From: Treponema sp.
GTDB lineage: Bacteria > Spirochaetota > Spirochaetia > Treponematales > Treponemataceae
NCBI GenBank assembly: GCA_017645785.1
Contig: JAGCNW010000030.1
Location: forward strand, 277,045 to 341,044
DNA: 64,000 bases
Direction: 5' to 3'
Under the pieces are notes generated by a model that saw only the letters and a list, made by a program, of their open reading frames with translations, did not search any database and was not told the origin of the DNA. Made by a program: the position numbers and the translations under genes. Below are positions 33,165 through 42,756 of the stretch, one piece after another (within the stretch, counting starts at the first letter, position 1; the number at the start of each line of letters is the position of its first letter).

Positions 33165-33194
33165 CAGGGACGGCCGCGCCGTCCCTGTTTTTTT
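33165..33194 (+). terminator. Terminator of the OmpA/lipoprotein operon
   Basis: CAGGGACGGC and GCCGTCCCTG form a 10-bp stem with a 3-base loop, followed by seven T. Confidence 0.92.
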
Positions 33195-33260
33195 GTTGAC
33201 TGGGGCGGTTTGGTTTTGGAGCAAGATTGCCGGCAAGCCTAGGAGCGGGGGCGGTAGGGC

Positions 33261-34226
33261 TTAAACTGTGACGGCTTGTTTTTTCGCAAGCTCCCGCGCC
33301 TGCTCTAGCGAAACGCCTGTCGCCTGCGCGATTTGCTCCAAAGTCAGTATGCCCATTTTAATAAGATTTTCCGCGTTCTCCACGGCCTTTTGCCGCGCGC
33401 CCTCGGCGAGACCTTCCTCACGGCCTTCGGCGAGGCCTTCCTGGCGGCCTTCGGCGAGACCTTCCTCTCTGGCTTCTTTTTTCCAGCCGCGGATCGCGCG
33501 CTCCTCGTTGAATTCTGTCAAGTACATGCCGACTATCTCCTCTTTTTGCTCGCGGACAAAGCCCTCCAAAAAGTTCTCCTCAATCGCCCAGTCGACGGCC
33601 TCGTTCACGGCTTTGTCAATTTGCATGCCGGCCTTCTTGTTGGCGGAAATTTTTCCCACAAGCCTGACATAATCATACATCGGTTTGCAGCTTTTGACAA
33701 GGCTCTCGTTCATGCCGGGATTTATGTTGATGACCTCCGCGGTCCACTCAAAGTCGCCCGACTTGTCCTCAATCTCAAAGGCTTCTGACAGCCGCAGCTT
33801 GTATCGCTCGGGGCGGCCGGGCTCGCCGTTGTAAAAGACGACGAAGCGCGGGTTTGGGATTTTCACCAGCGACGACCAATGCAAGTCCAAGTCCTTTTGC
33901 GCCAAGTGCTTTTGGTAGAGTTCCGCGAAGTACAAAAGGCCGCGGAGAGGCATGTTGGCGTTGGGGCGGCTCTGCTGCTCGTAGAGCGTCATCTGGCTGT
34001 CGACCAAAAACGACACGTCGTTGTACATCTTGATGTAGATGACGTTTTCGATTGTGTTCAGCGTGAGCGCGTCGGGGTCGGTGTAGTTCGTGCCGTTAAG
34101 GGCGTTGTACAAGTCCAGCCGCCAGCGCTTGCTGCGCTCGGTGTCTGTGCCGAAAATGGCGATGAAAAGCCTGTCGCGCAACTGCGGCTGCGTCCGGCCT
34201 GTGATTTGTGGGTTGATTCCGTCCAT
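33261..34226 (-). CDS. Rpn/PD-(D/E)XK nuclease family protein (transposase-like)
   Basis: 321 residues. The Rpn-type nuclease fold lies in the first 140 residues: RLFIAIFGTDTER, then DVSFLVDSQMTLYEQQS, where the Asp and the following Glu-Gln-Gln are the probable metal-binding residues. Next is the NMPLRGLLYFAELYQ block. The C-terminus has three repeats of the form EGLAEGR/EGLAEGA and a final helix-turn-helix-like segment (LTLEQIAQATGVSLEQARELA). These proteins are widespread in treponemes in many copies. No inverted-repeat ends flank it, so it is not an intact mobile element here. It has its own promoter with a palindrome over the -10 box. Confidence 0.82.
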   Translation of the reverse strand: MDGINPQITGRTQPQLRDRLFIAIFGTDTERSKRWRLDLYNALNGTNYTDPDALTLNTIENVIYIKMYNDVSFLVDSQMTLYEQQSRPNANMPLRGLLYFAELYQKHLAQKDLDLHWSSLVKIPNPRFVVFYNGEPGRPERYKLRLSEAFEIEDKSGDFEWTAEVININPGMNESLVKSCKPMYDYVRLVGKISANKKAGMQIDKAVNEAVDWAIEENFLEGFVREQKEEIVGMYLTEFNEERAIRGWKKEAREEGLAEGRQEGLAEGREEGLAEGARQKAVENAENLIKMGILTLEQIAQATGVSLEQARELAKKQAVTV

Positions 34227-34235
34227 GCGAAACCT

Positions 34236-34276
34236 CCTTATAGTTTTGTATACTATAAGGTATGAATTTTTATCAA
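34236..34276 (-). promoter_or_regulatory. Promoter and palindromic operator of the Rpn nuclease gene
   Basis: On the minus strand TTGATA (34276-34271), 18 bases, TATACA (34252-34247). A perfect 9-bp inverted repeat, CCTTATAGT/ACTATAAGG (34236-34244 and 34252-34260), covers the -10 box and the first part of the AAGGAGG ribosome site. A bound repressor, or the RNA hairpin, would block expression. Confidence 0.7.
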
Positions 34277-34370
34277 GAATTTTGCATTTTTTAAAAGATT
34301 TCCGCAGAAAATTTGCGGAGTTTTAGCGCGATTTTCAGTTTGTTGAATTCGCTCCCTAACGCGTCCACGC

Positions 34371-34399
34371 TTGAACATTCCGCCAAAAAACATTATAAT
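34371..34399 (+). promoter_or_regulatory. Promoter of metG
   Basis: TTGAAC (34371-34376), 17 bases, TATAAT (34394-34399); the ATG is 26 bases downstream behind GAGG. Confidence 0.8.
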
Positions 34400-34425
34400 G
34401 CTTCAACTAAAATTTACAGAGGCGC

Positions 34426-36726
34426 ATGATGAAAAGAAGACTCGTAACCTCGGCTTTGCCGTATGTGAACAACATTCCGCACTTAGGAAACTTAATTCAA
34501 ATGCTTAGCGCGGACGTTTACGCCCGCTTTTGCAGGAGCAGGGGATACGACACCCTTTATGTTTGCGGAACGGACGAATACGGAACCGCGACAGAGACAA
34601 AGGCGCTGGAAGAAAAAAAGACTCCGCGCGAGCTTTGCGACTACTACTTTAAGGAACACACAAAAATCTACGACTGGTTCAAAATTGACTTTGACATTTT
34701 TGGCCGCACCTCAAATCCCGAATGCACTGAGCGAACGCAAGAGCTTTACATGGACTTGGAAAAGAACGGCTACATCGTTGAAAAAACGAACACCCAGCTT
34801 TACTGCCCCAAGTGCCAGCGCTTTTTGGCCGACCGCTATGTTCACGGCATTTGCCCCAAGTGCGGAAGCGACAAGGCTCGCGGCGACCAGTGCGACGACT
34901 GCGGAAGCCTTCTTGACCCGATTGAGCTAAAGGAACCAAAGTGCTCAACTTGCGGCGCGACTCCCGAACCAAAAGAGACCAAGCACCTTTACATAAACCT
35001 TCCGGCCGTAAGCGAAAAGCTAAACGAATGGATGGAAAAAACTAGCGCCGAAGGAAAGTGGAGCGACAACGCGATAAACATCACAAAGGCATGGATCCGC
35101 GACGGACTCAACGAGCGCGCGATCACCCGCGACCTAAAGTGGGGCATTCCCGTTCCCCGTCAAGGCTACGAGAACAAAGTATTTTACGTTTGGTTCAACG
35201 CTCCGATCGGCTACATCTCAATCACACAGCAGCTTGCCAACGAGCTTAAGGCCGCCGGAAAAGAATCCTTTGACTGGAAGTCTTGGTGGCAGCCCGAGCA
35301 AAAGGACGTTGAATTGTTCCAGTTTATCGGAAAGGACAACATTCCCTTCCACACGGTAATTTTCCCGTGCACGCTTTTGGGAAGCGGCCGCGATTGGACA
35401 AAGCTTTACCACATGAGCTCAACCGAATACCTCAACTACGAGGACGGAAAATTTTCAAAGAGCCGCGGCGTTGGCGTTTTTGGAAGCGACGCGATTGAAA
35501 CCGGCATTCCGGCCGACGCTTGGCGCTTTTACATTTTCTACAACCGTCCCGAAAAGCAGGACTTCCAGTTTACATGGAAGGACTTCCAGGAAAAAATCAA
35601 TTCCGAGCTTGTAGGAAATTTGGGGAACCTTGTCAACCGCACCCTCTTGTTCGTCAACAAGTACTACGAGGGAAAGATTCCCGCAGCGCCCGTTGACGAA
35701 GAATTGTGGGCCAAGGTTAAGGACTTGGAAGCCAAGATTACCGAAAACCTTGAATGGGCAAACCTTAAGGACGCCTTCCGCCAAATCTTTGAAATCGCCG
35801 ACATTTGCAACAAGGCTTTCCAAGCGGCGGAACCATGGAAGGCTCGCAACGAAGATCCAGAAAAAGCAAAGAAACTCATTTACAACCTTTGCTATGTAAT
35901 CAAAGACTTGATGATCATGGCCCATTCATACATGCCCCAGTACACGCAAAAAGTGATGGGCTATTTTGGAAAGACCATAAAGGAAAGCCGCGTCGGCCAG
36001 CCAACTCTCGAAGGCTTGGATTGGAACGACTTGGGCAAAATGGAAGGCTTGGACAAGCTTGGCCCGACCGAGATTTACTTCACTCCGATGGACAAAAAGA
36101 CGATGGAAGCTTTCAGGGAAAAATTCTCAGGAAGCCAAAAGGAACGAAAGGAAGGCGAGGGCAAAAAGAAAGAGCAGGCCAAGAAGGCCGCAAAAGAAGA
36201 GCCCGCTCCGCTTCCTGCCGCCGAGCAGCCCGCGCACTTTAACAAGAACATTGAGCTTCGCGTCGCAAAAATCCTTAAGGTTGACAACAACCCCGAGGGC
36301 GACAAATTGTATGTTGAGACAATGGACGACGGAAGCGGAACGGAACGAATCGTTCAGTCCGGCTTGCGTCCCTACCTCAAGCCCGAGGACCTTCTTGGAA
36401 AGAACATAATTTTGGCGGCCAACTTGGCTCCCCGAAAAATGCGCGGAATCGAAAGCCACGGAATGCTTTTGGCCGCCGACTACAAGGACGCCGACGGAAA
36501 GGATTGCGTCGAAGTTTTGACAGCGCCTTGGGCCAAGCCCGGCGACCCGGTAATTTTGGAAGGAGCCGATCCTGCCTTTAAAAAGCCCGACGTGATCGAC
36601 ATCGACACCTTCTGCGCGGTCGAAATCAAGACTGTCAACAAGAGCGTTCAAATCGGCGGCGTCAATTTGACGGTTGCCGGAAAGGCCATCACGACAGACT
36701 TTACCGTGAACGGAGACATTCATTAA
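34426..36726 (+). CDS. metG: Methionyl-tRNA synthetase with C-terminal tRNA-binding domain
   Basis: 766 residues, longer than the 550-680 usual. The Rossmann core has the HIGH-like motif PHLGN (about residues 19-23). A double zinc knuckle has CPKCQ, CPKCG, CDDCG and CSTCG. The KMSKS-like loop is FSKSRG. A helical anticodon-binding domain follows, then a Lys/Glu/Ala-rich linker (about 565-600) and an EMAP/Trbp111-type OB domain (ELRVAKILKVDNNPEGDKLYV). The extra length lies mostly at the C-terminus after the OB fold. It charges tRNA-Met. The stop abuts the TTG start of femAB. Confidence 0.95.
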   Translation: MMKRRLVTSALPYVNNIPHLGNLIQMLSADVYARFCRSRGYDTLYVCGTDEYGTATETKALEEKKTPRELCDYYFKEHTKIYDWFKIDFDIFGRTSNPECTERTQELYMDLEKNGYIVEKTNTQLYCPKCQRFLADRYVHGICPKCGSDKARGDQCDDCGSLLDPIELKEPKCSTCGATPEPKETKHLYINLPAVSEKLNEWMEKTSAEGKWSDNAINITKAWIRDGLNERAITRDLKWGIPVPRQGYENKVFYVWFNAPIGYISITQQLANELKAAGKESFDWKSWWQPEQKDVELFQFIGKDNIPFHTVIFPCTLLGSGRDWTKLYHMSSTEYLNYEDGKFSKSRGVGVFGSDAIETGIPADAWRFYIFYNRPEKQDFQFTWKDFQEKINSELVGNLGNLVNRTLLFVNKYYEGKIPAAPVDEELWAKVKDLEAKITENLEWANLKDAFRQIFEIADICNKAFQAAEPWKARNEDPEKAKKLIYNLCYVIKDLMIMAHSYMPQYTQKVMGYFGKTIKESRVGQPTLEGLDWNDLGKMEGLDKLGPTEIYFTPMDKKTMEAFREKFSGSQKERKEGEGKKKEQAKKAAKEEPAPLPAAEQPAHFNKNIELRVAKILKVDNNPEGDKLYVETMDDGSGTERIVQSGLRPYLKPEDLLGKNIILAANLAPRKMRGIESHGMLLAADYKDADGKDCVEVLTAPWAKPGDPVILEGADPAFKKPDVIDIDTFCAVEIKTVNKSVQIGGVNLTVAGKAITTDFTVNGDIH

Positions 36727-37917
36727 TTGTTTGGCGTCACTGTTCAAAAGCTGGAATTTTCTCCAAGCGGAAACGGCGGCTCGTTTTTGCAAACTCCCTT
36801 TTGGGGCCTCTTTAAGTCGCGCCACGGCTGGAACTTGATTCGGGCCCGCGCCTCTTTTGGCGAAGGGGAGCTTTCGCAAAAGCAATTTGACTTTTCGATT
36901 TTGGTCCGATCGTTTGCGCGCGGATTTTTTAGCCTGGCCTATGTTCCGCTTTTTCCGAACGCGGATGCCTTTAGGCTTTTGCAAGGCCAAGAGGGCGGCG
37001 CTTCCGTCGACGGCGGCCAAAAGAATGGCGCGGCCGCTTTAAGCCCGGAAACTTTTTGCGAGGTTTTGGACTCGTTTGCCGCCGCTCTAAAGCCGCTTTT
37101 GCCGGCCAACACAATTTGCGTCCGCTTTGACCCGCAAGTTGAATTTGCGACGCCCGACGAGCGCGACTCCTTTAACGCCGGCGTTCGGCTTGCCGCAAAA
37201 AAAATCCGTTCCTCCTGCAAAAAGAACGCGGTGGACATCCAGCCGCCTGACACGACGCAAGTGGACTTGATTCGAACTGAAGAAGAAATTTTGGCCGCGA
37301 TGAAAAACAAGTGGCGCTACAACGTGAACCTTGCCAAGCGAAAGGGCGTGCAAATAGAAAAAGTTTCTGGAAACAGTCTTAACTTGTCTGATTTTGTAGA
37401 CATTTTTTACGCTTTGTACAAGGAAACCAGCGCCCGCGACGGCATTGCGATGCACGCAAAGGCCTATTACAAGGACTTGCTTGAGCTTTCGGCCCAAGAA
37501 GCGCAAAAAGGCGGCGACGTTCCGCAAGTAAATCTTTACGTGGCCAAGCACGAGGACGATTATTTGGGCGCCATCATGACGCTCTTTTCCAAGACAGAAA
37601 GCGTTTATCTTTACGGCTGTTCCTCCAACAAAAAAAGAAATTTAATGCCAAACTTCCTTTTGCAGTGGACAGCGATGAGCGACGCAAAGGGTTACGGAAG
37701 CCGCTATTACGACATGTACGGAATGCCGCCCACCGACGATCCCAGCCATCCGATGCACGGCCTTTATCTTTTTAAGACCGGTTTCGGCGGAAGGAACGTC
37801 CATCGCGCGGGAACTTACGACGTTCCCCTAAAAGGAATATATAAGCTTTGCGTGCTTGCGGAAGGCGTTCGGGCCTTTTGGCATAAAAAAGTTTTGAAGA
37901 AAATTCGCGGAAGGTAA
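36727..37917 (+). CDS. FemAB-family aminoacyl/peptidyl transferase
   Basis: 396 residues. Two GNAT-like halves: the first includes LQTPFWGLFKSRHGW, the second MKNKWRYNVNLAKRKGV (typical of FemX/MurM-like proteins), YLGAIMTLFSKTESVYLYGCSS, YYDMYGMP and the GLYLFKTGFGG end. Family members transfer amino acids from aminoacyl-tRNA to the peptidoglycan side chain. Its position directly after metG fits tRNA-dependent envelope chemistry, although the amino acid is unknown. The start is TTG at the base after the metG stop, with GGAGA inside metG as ribosome site. Confidence 0.87.
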   Translation: MFGVTVQKLEFSPSGNGGSFLQTPFWGLFKSRHGWNLIRARASFGEGELSQKQFDFSILVRSFARGFFSLAYVPLFPNADAFRLLQGQEGGASVDGGQKNGAAALSPETFCEVLDSFAAALKPLLPANTICVRFDPQVEFATPDERDSFNAGVRLAAKKIRSSCKKNAVDIQPPDTTQVDLIRTEEEILAAMKNKWRYNVNLAKRKGVQIEKVSGNSLNLSDFVDIFYALYKETSARDGIAMHAKAYYKDLLELSAQEAQKGGDVPQVNLYVAKHEDDYLGAIMTLFSKTESVYLYGCSSNKKRNLMPNFLLQWTAMSDAKGYGSRYYDMYGMPPTDDPSHPMHGLYLFKTGFGGRNVHRAGTYDVPLKGIYKLCVLAEGVRAFWHKKVLKKIRGR

Positions 37918-37925
37918 AATAGAAT

Positions 37926-38852
37926 ATGAACATGGAATGCTTTATTTTGGGTTGCGGCGGAATGATGCCGCTTCCGTACAGACACCTTACATCCGCTCTT
38001 TTAAGGCGCGACGGCGACCTCTTTTTGTTTGACGGAGGCGAGGGAACCCAAGTGTCTCTCCGCCGCCTGAATTTAAAGTGGAAAAAGATAAACGCGATTT
38101 TTGTAAGCCACACCCACGCCGACCATGTGACCGGCCTTCCGGGAATCATGATGCTCAGCGCCCAAGTTGAGCGAAGCGAGCCCCTTTACATTTACGGCCC
38201 GCCCAAAATCGCCGAGTACATCGAGACCAGCCGAAAGGTTTTGGACATGTACATAAACTATCCTGTTGTAGTGAAAGAAATCACCGCGCCTTGCGTCGTT
38301 CACAAAGAAAAGGACTTTCAAGTGCGCGCCTTCCCGCTTGACCACACAAAGGTTTGCGTAGGCTACACGCTGGAAGAGTTTGACAGGCCGGGCCAGTTCA
38401 ATCCAAAAGCGGCCGCCGACCTTAAGGTTCCCTGCGGAGCCCTTTGGTCAAAATTGCAAAGCGGCCACGAAGTCACAGCCAGCGACGGAACTATAGTAAA
38501 GCCGGAGCAAGTTCTTGGACCTTCGCGCAAGGGAAGAAAATTCAGCTACGTGACCGACACCCTTTACCTTGACTCAATCGCCAAGGAAGTGGCGGGCTCC
38601 GACCTCCTTCTTTGCGAGGGAATGTTCGAGGACGCGCTTCTTGACCAGGCAAAAGAAAAAAAGCACATGACCGCCAAGCAGGCCGCCACAATCGCCCGCG
38701 ACGCGCAAGTTAAGAAAATGGCCATGATCCATTACAGCCCTCGCTATACGGACAAGGAGCTTGGCGTTTTGGAAAGCGAGGCCAGAGAGATTTTCCCCGA
38801 AGCGATTCTAAGCCGCGACCGAATGCGCTTTGAAATTCCTTACGAGGATTGA
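37926..38852 (+). CDS. rnz: Ribonuclease Z (tRNA 3'-endonuclease)
   Basis: 308 residues, a metallo-beta-lactamase fold nuclease that trims tRNA 3' trailers. The zinc motif is SHTHADHVTGLPG, with FDGGEGTQ before it. Later ligands lie in the FSYVTDT and MIHYSPRY segments. The exosite region (residues 150-210) is short. Because the tRNAs here lack encoded CCA, rnz followed by cca is the expected maturation route. It lies 8 bases after femAB. Confidence 0.93.
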   Translation: MNMECFILGCGGMMPLPYRHLTSALLRRDGDLFLFDGGEGTQVSLRRLNLKWKKINAIFVSHTHADHVTGLPGIMMLSAQVERSEPLYIYGPPKIAEYIETSRKVLDMYINYPVVVKEITAPCVVHKEKDFQVRAFPLDHTKVCVGYTLEEFDRPGQFNPKAAADLKVPCGALWSKLQSGHEVTASDGTIVKPEQVLGPSRKGRKFSYVTDTLYLDSIAKEVAGSDLLLCEGMFEDALLDQAKEKKHMTAKQAATIARDAQVKKMAMIHYSPRYTDKELGVLESEAREIFPEAILSRDRMRFEIPYED

Positions 38853-38863
38853 CGGAACGGCTT

Positions 38864-41800
38864 ATGATCCGAGCCCTTTCTTTTTGCAAATCCTATTCCT
38901 CCTCAAAAAAGCCCGCTTGCAAGGACATAAACTTTGAGGCCGAGCGCGGAAAGATAACAGTTCTTCTTGGCCCAAACGGAGCGGGAAAAAGCACTTTGTT
39001 AAAGGCCTTGTCAGGCTTTCATTACGCTTCAAGCGGACATATTCTTGTGGAAGGGAACGACGGCGCGATTTTTGACGCGGCGGAGGCTCCCCAAGAAGTA
39101 AAGGCTGTGACAGGCTTCATAAGCGAAGTTCCTGCTCTTTACGACGATTGGACGGTGGAAGAATTTTTGGAAGCCGCCGCCGCTTTGCGCCTTGCGGAGA
39201 ATGATGGCAAGACCATAAATGCGGCCGCCAAAAAAGCCGCGCGCCTCTGCAACCTTGACGCAGTTCTCAAGCAAAAAATATCATCGCTGAGCCACGGCTA
39301 TAAGCAGCGCGTGAACTTCGCGCAGGCCCTTGTCCATGACCCGCAAATTCTTATCCTTGACGAACCGGCCACCGGCCTTGACCCTGAACAAATTCGCGAA
39401 ATGCGCGAACTTGTCCAAAGCCTAAAAAAAGGCCGCGCCATAGTTTTTTCAACGCATATAATCCAAGAGGCCGAAGCTCTTGCCGACAAAATCTACATAA
39501 TAAAAGACGCGGCTGTTGTCGCTTGCGGAAGCCCCAAGGAGCTTATAAAGGCCAGCGGCAAGAGCAGCCTGGAAGACGCCTACCTTTTTTTTGCCGCGAC
39601 TGGCGCGGCCTCGACCGATTCAAGTCTTGCGGCCGATTCCGGCGCGTCAAACGATTCCACGGCAAAAACGGCAGCGGCCGCTTCTGGCCTTGCGAACGCT
39701 TCTAGTTCCACGCCCAAAAATGCGGCGGCCTTTTTTCGCCTAATCCAAAAAGAGCTTTTTGCCTACGCGATAAATCCATTTTATTGGATGGCGGCCCTTG
39801 TGTTCGCGCTTTTTTCCGCCGCGGCTTTCTTTTTTGGAACCCGCTTTTTTGTTCAAGGAGCCGGAAGCGCTTCGCTCGCTCCCTTCTTTTTGACAATGCC
39901 CTATGTCCTTTCGGTTTTCGTTCCGGCCTTTTGCATGAACATAAGGAGCCGCCTCTTTGACCAGAGCCTTCCTTTTGGCGAATTCCAAAAAGGCGCGGCG
40001 CGATTGTTGGCGGGCCTTTTTGTCTTCGCGCTTTGCTTGCTTCCGACGATTTTGATTCCTGTGTGCGTTTCCTTTTTTGGAAGCGTGGACGGGGGAGCGG
40101 TTCTTGTTTCTTATGCCGGCCTTTTGTTTTTTTTCGCGGCTTCCATTTCTTTTTGCGTCTTTTTGTCCGGCCTCTTAAAAAGCCGCGCCGCTTACTTTGC
40201 CTTTTCTGTTTTGGCATTGGCCGCGATAAATTTCATGCACAACATTTTGACTTATGTTCAGCTGGGAGACTTTCTTTCCGGCGCGATAAGGTCAATGAGT
40301 TTCGCTTGGCGTTTTGATTCCGCCTCAAAGGGAATTTTGGACAGCCGGGACTTTTTGTTTTTCGCGCTTTTGGCCCTTTTGTTCCTTGTTTTGAACGCTT
40401 GTGTTTTGGAACGCAAGAAGGGAAAAAAATATTTTGCCAAGCGCCGCGCCTTTCGTTCATGGACAATAGTTTTTATTTTTGTCTTTTTGTTTTTGGACGC
40501 AAGCAGGGCCTACAAGCGCTTTGACTTTAGCGAAGGCAAAAATTATTCTCCGTCAGAGCGGACAAAGAAAATAATTTCTGGGGCGCAGGAAAAAATTAGA
40601 ATTTCTTACTACCGTTCCTCGGAACTGTTGAAGCTTTATCCGCAAGTTCGTGACGTCGGAGATTTTTTGCGTTCCCTTTGCGCCTCTTGCAAAAACATTT
40701 CGTACGCGGAGCTTGACGCAAGCCGGCCGGCCGCCGCGCAAACATTGAAAGAGCTTTCCGTGCAGCCCCTCCAACTGCAAAGCCAAAAGGAAAATTCCCT
40801 TGAATACGTAAACGCCTATTCCGCGATCGTAATCGACTATATGGACAAGACTCTTTACATTCCCGCGGCCTTTTCGACCTTCGGCCTTGAATACGACTTG
40901 AATTTGCGCCTGGACTATTTGACAAGCCAAAAAAGCCGCCGCGCTTATATCGTTTGCGCAAACGGAATGGATGCCGAAAAAGATTACAAGAGCGCCCTCG
41001 AATGGCTCAATTTGGAAGGCTTTGAAACGACGGTGATTAAGGCAAGCGATTTGCCATTCAAAACTTTGGACGCAAGCGTTCCTATGGTGCTCGTTGGCTC
41101 AAAAGACTTGGACTTGGAAGGCGCGGCGGCGGTCGAACGCTTTTTGGAAAGCGGCGGCTCCGTCTTGGCCATGCTAAGCCCGTACACTGTTGACATAAAC
41201 GGTTCTTGGTCCGTGTCAAAGAACAAGGGCGACTTTCTTTTGCCGATTTTTGAACGCTTTGGAATTTCATTTGTCGATTCCCTTTGCGCGGACCTTTCTT
41301 GCGTCCGGGCCAATTTTTATTCCTCGGAGCCTGACGGAAAGCAGGGCGAAAACAAATCGGTAAACTATCCGCTTTGGATAAACATCCTTCCGCAAGAAAG
41401 CGCTCCCTACGGCGTTAACGTTTTTTGGGCAAGTCCTTTGACGGTGGAAAAAACAAAAGCCAAAGAAGTCCTTTTTTCAAGCTCGGCTTCTTGGCGCTTT
41501 TTGCCGGACAAAAAAAATCCCGACTTGCTCTTTGACACAAATCCTTTTACCGTTCCAAAAAGCGCGATAGCCGATCCCTTGGTTCAAAAAGAGGCGAGCG
41601 TCTTGGCGGCCAAAAGCTTGGACAAAAAGCTTTTTGTCATAAGCGGAGACTTGTTCGCAAACGATTTGCTTTTGGCCCTAAGCGGCGGCGAAAACGGCGA
41701 CTTTAGAAACTTTAACTATTTGACGACAAGCCTTTTGGAATTGTCGGGCGAAAGCGACATGGCCGCGCTAAAGAACAAGGGAGCCGCGGATTTTTCTTTG

Positions 41801-41932
41801 TGGAAAATAACTTCCGGTCAAGAATGGCAGGCGGCAAAAAATCTTTCGATCTTCTTGAACTTCGCCGCCGCGCCGATTGCGATTCTGATTTTAATGGCGG
41901 TTTATTTCGCTCGAAGGAAGGCAGGCAAATGA
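38864..41932 (+). CDS. One-chain GldA-GldF-GldG-type ABC transporter fusion
   Basis: 1022 residues joining three proteins that are usually separate. Residues 1-245 are an ABC ATPase (Walker A GPNGAGKST; signature LSHGYKQRVNFAQ; Walker B ILILDEPATGLDPEQ). A Ser/Ala-rich linker (about 255-300) leads to an ABC-2 permease with six or more membrane segments (about 310-530). A GldG-like extracytoplasmic part (about 560-1000: KIRISYYRSSELLKLYPQVRD, VPMVLVGSKDLDLEG) ends in a final membrane helix and ARRKAGK. I start at ATG 38864, matching the GldA N-terminus; TTG 38849 overlapping the rnz stop is possible. The DUF4340 gene follows with an ATGA overlap. Confidence 0.85.
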   Translation: MIRALSFCKSYSSSKKPACKDINFEAERGKITVLLGPNGAGKSTLLKALSGFHYASSGHILVEGNDGAIFDAAEAPQEVKAVTGFISEVPALYDDWTVEEFLEAAAALRLAENDGKTINAAAKKAARLCNLDAVLKQKISSLSHGYKQRVNFAQALVHDPQILILDEPATGLDPEQIREMRELVQSLKKGRAIVFSTHIIQEAEALADKIYIIKDAAVVACGSPKELIKASGKSSLEDAYLFFAATGAASTDSSLAADSGASNDSTAKTAAAASGLANASSSTPKNAAAFFRLIQKELFAYAINPFYWMAALVFALFSAAAFFFGTRFFVQGAGSASLAPFFLTMPYVLSVFVPAFCMNIRSRLFDQSLPFGEFQKGAARLLAGLFVFALCLLPTILIPVCVSFFGSVDGGAVLVSYAGLLFFFAASISFCVFLSGLLKSRAAYFAFSVLALAAINFMHNILTYVQLGDFLSGAIRSMSFAWRFDSASKGILDSRDFLFFALLALLFLVLNACVLERKKGKKYFAKRRAFRSWTIVFIFVFLFLDASRAYKRFDFSEGKNYSPSERTKKIISGAQEKIRISYYRSSELLKLYPQVRDVGDFLRSLCASCKNISYAELDASRPAAAQTLKELSVQPLQLQSQKENSLEYVNAYSAIVIDYMDKTLYIPAAFSTFGLEYDLNLRLDYLTSQKSRRAYIVCANGMDAEKDYKSALEWLNLEGFETTVIKASDLPFKTLDASVPMVLVGSKDLDLEGAAAVERFLESGGSVLAMLSPYTVDINGSWSVSKNKGDFLLPIFERFGISFVDSLCADLSCVRANFYSSEPDGKQGENKSVNYPLWINILPQESAPYGVNVFWASPLTVEKTKAKEVLFSSSASWRFLPDKKNPDLLFDTNPFTVPKSAIADPLVQKEASVLAAKSLDKKLFVISGDLFANDLLLALSGGENGDFRNFNYLTTSLLELSGESDMAALKNKGAADFSLWKITSGQEWQAAKNLSIFLNFAAAPIAILILMAVYFARRKAGK

Positions 41933-42756
41933 AAAAATACCGCCTTCAAATTTTATTGGCCGTCTTGTGCGCGATTTACTTTGTTTCCGCTCCCAAAAAA
42001 GAAAAGTCTTTTACGACGGTTCTTTTAAATCCCAAGCATTCCGTTCAAAAAATCGCGCTTGAAAATTTTGACCAAGGAAAGCTTGTCTTGCAAAAAACAG
42101 GCTCCTTTTGGCTTGGACAAAAAGATTTAGACGGCGAAAAAAATCTTTTCTTCGCGGGCGACTCCTCATTGATAAATAGTTTTTTGTCCGTTTTAAAAAG
42201 ACAGGCCGCAGTCTACGAAATCTCGAACACAAGAAATCTAAAGGCTTACGGTTTGGAAAAGGGCGGCGCTTTTTATCTTGACCTTTTTGACGGCGACAAA
42301 TCTGTCTTAAAAATATTTTTTGGAAGCGTGGACTCCGCGCATAGGCTTTTCTTTTTTGTTCCTGAACGCGAAAAAATATTTTCGATTGACTCGGAAGCCC
42401 TGGCTCCTTACTTAAGCGCGAGCGAAAACCTTTGGACCAACCCGGAGATTTTTCCCAAGGAAATTGTTGGCGCTGACAAAAAATACAGGCACGCGAAGCT
42501 TGCTGTCTTGCAAGGCCGGCCGCTTTTGGCGGACGACTTTAATTGGCAGGACGCGCTTGAAAAAGATTATGACTCAGGCGACGGAAACATTTACAAGGCG
42601 CTTTTTTTGCCGACAACGGAAGGCAATTATTATTATAGGCTGCAAGTCCAGCCCAGCTCGCAAAGAAGCCAAGAAGAAAAAGACGCCCTAAAAAAAATTA
42701 ACGCCGTTTTTAATGTCAGCGCCTGGACTTTTGAGCGTGTCACTGAAGCGGACTGA
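41929..42756 (+). CDS. DUF4340-domain protein, partner of the Gld-like transporter
   Basis: 275 residues. One N-terminal membrane helix (about 5-21) with the rest outside the membrane. The sequence shows DUF4340 character: FTTVLLNPKHSVQKIAL, KAYGLEKGGAFYLDLFDG, KIFFGSVDSAHRLFFF and SENLWTNPEIFP. DUF4340 proteins commonly sit beside GldG-like genes. It overlaps the transporter by 4 bases. Its end overlaps the convergent CPBP gene by 17 bases. Confidence 0.82.
   Translation: MKKYRLQILLAVLCAIYFVSAPKKEKSFTTVLLNPKHSVQKIALENFDQGKLVLQKTGSFWLGQKDLDGEKNLFFAGDSSLINSFLSVLKRQAAVYEISNTRNLKAYGLEKGGAFYLDLFDGDKSVLKIFFGSVDSAHRLFFFVPEREKIFSIDSEALAPYLSASENLWTNPEIFPKEIVGADKKYRHAKLAVLQGRPLLADDFNWQDALEKDYDSGDGNIYKALFLPTTEGNYYYRLQVQPSSQRSQEEKDALKKINAVFNVSAWTFERVTEAD

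Noticed and set aside
33261..34226. Rpn protein gene as an active insertion sequence
   Set aside because: No terminal inverted repeats or target duplications flank it, and it has its own regulated promoter.
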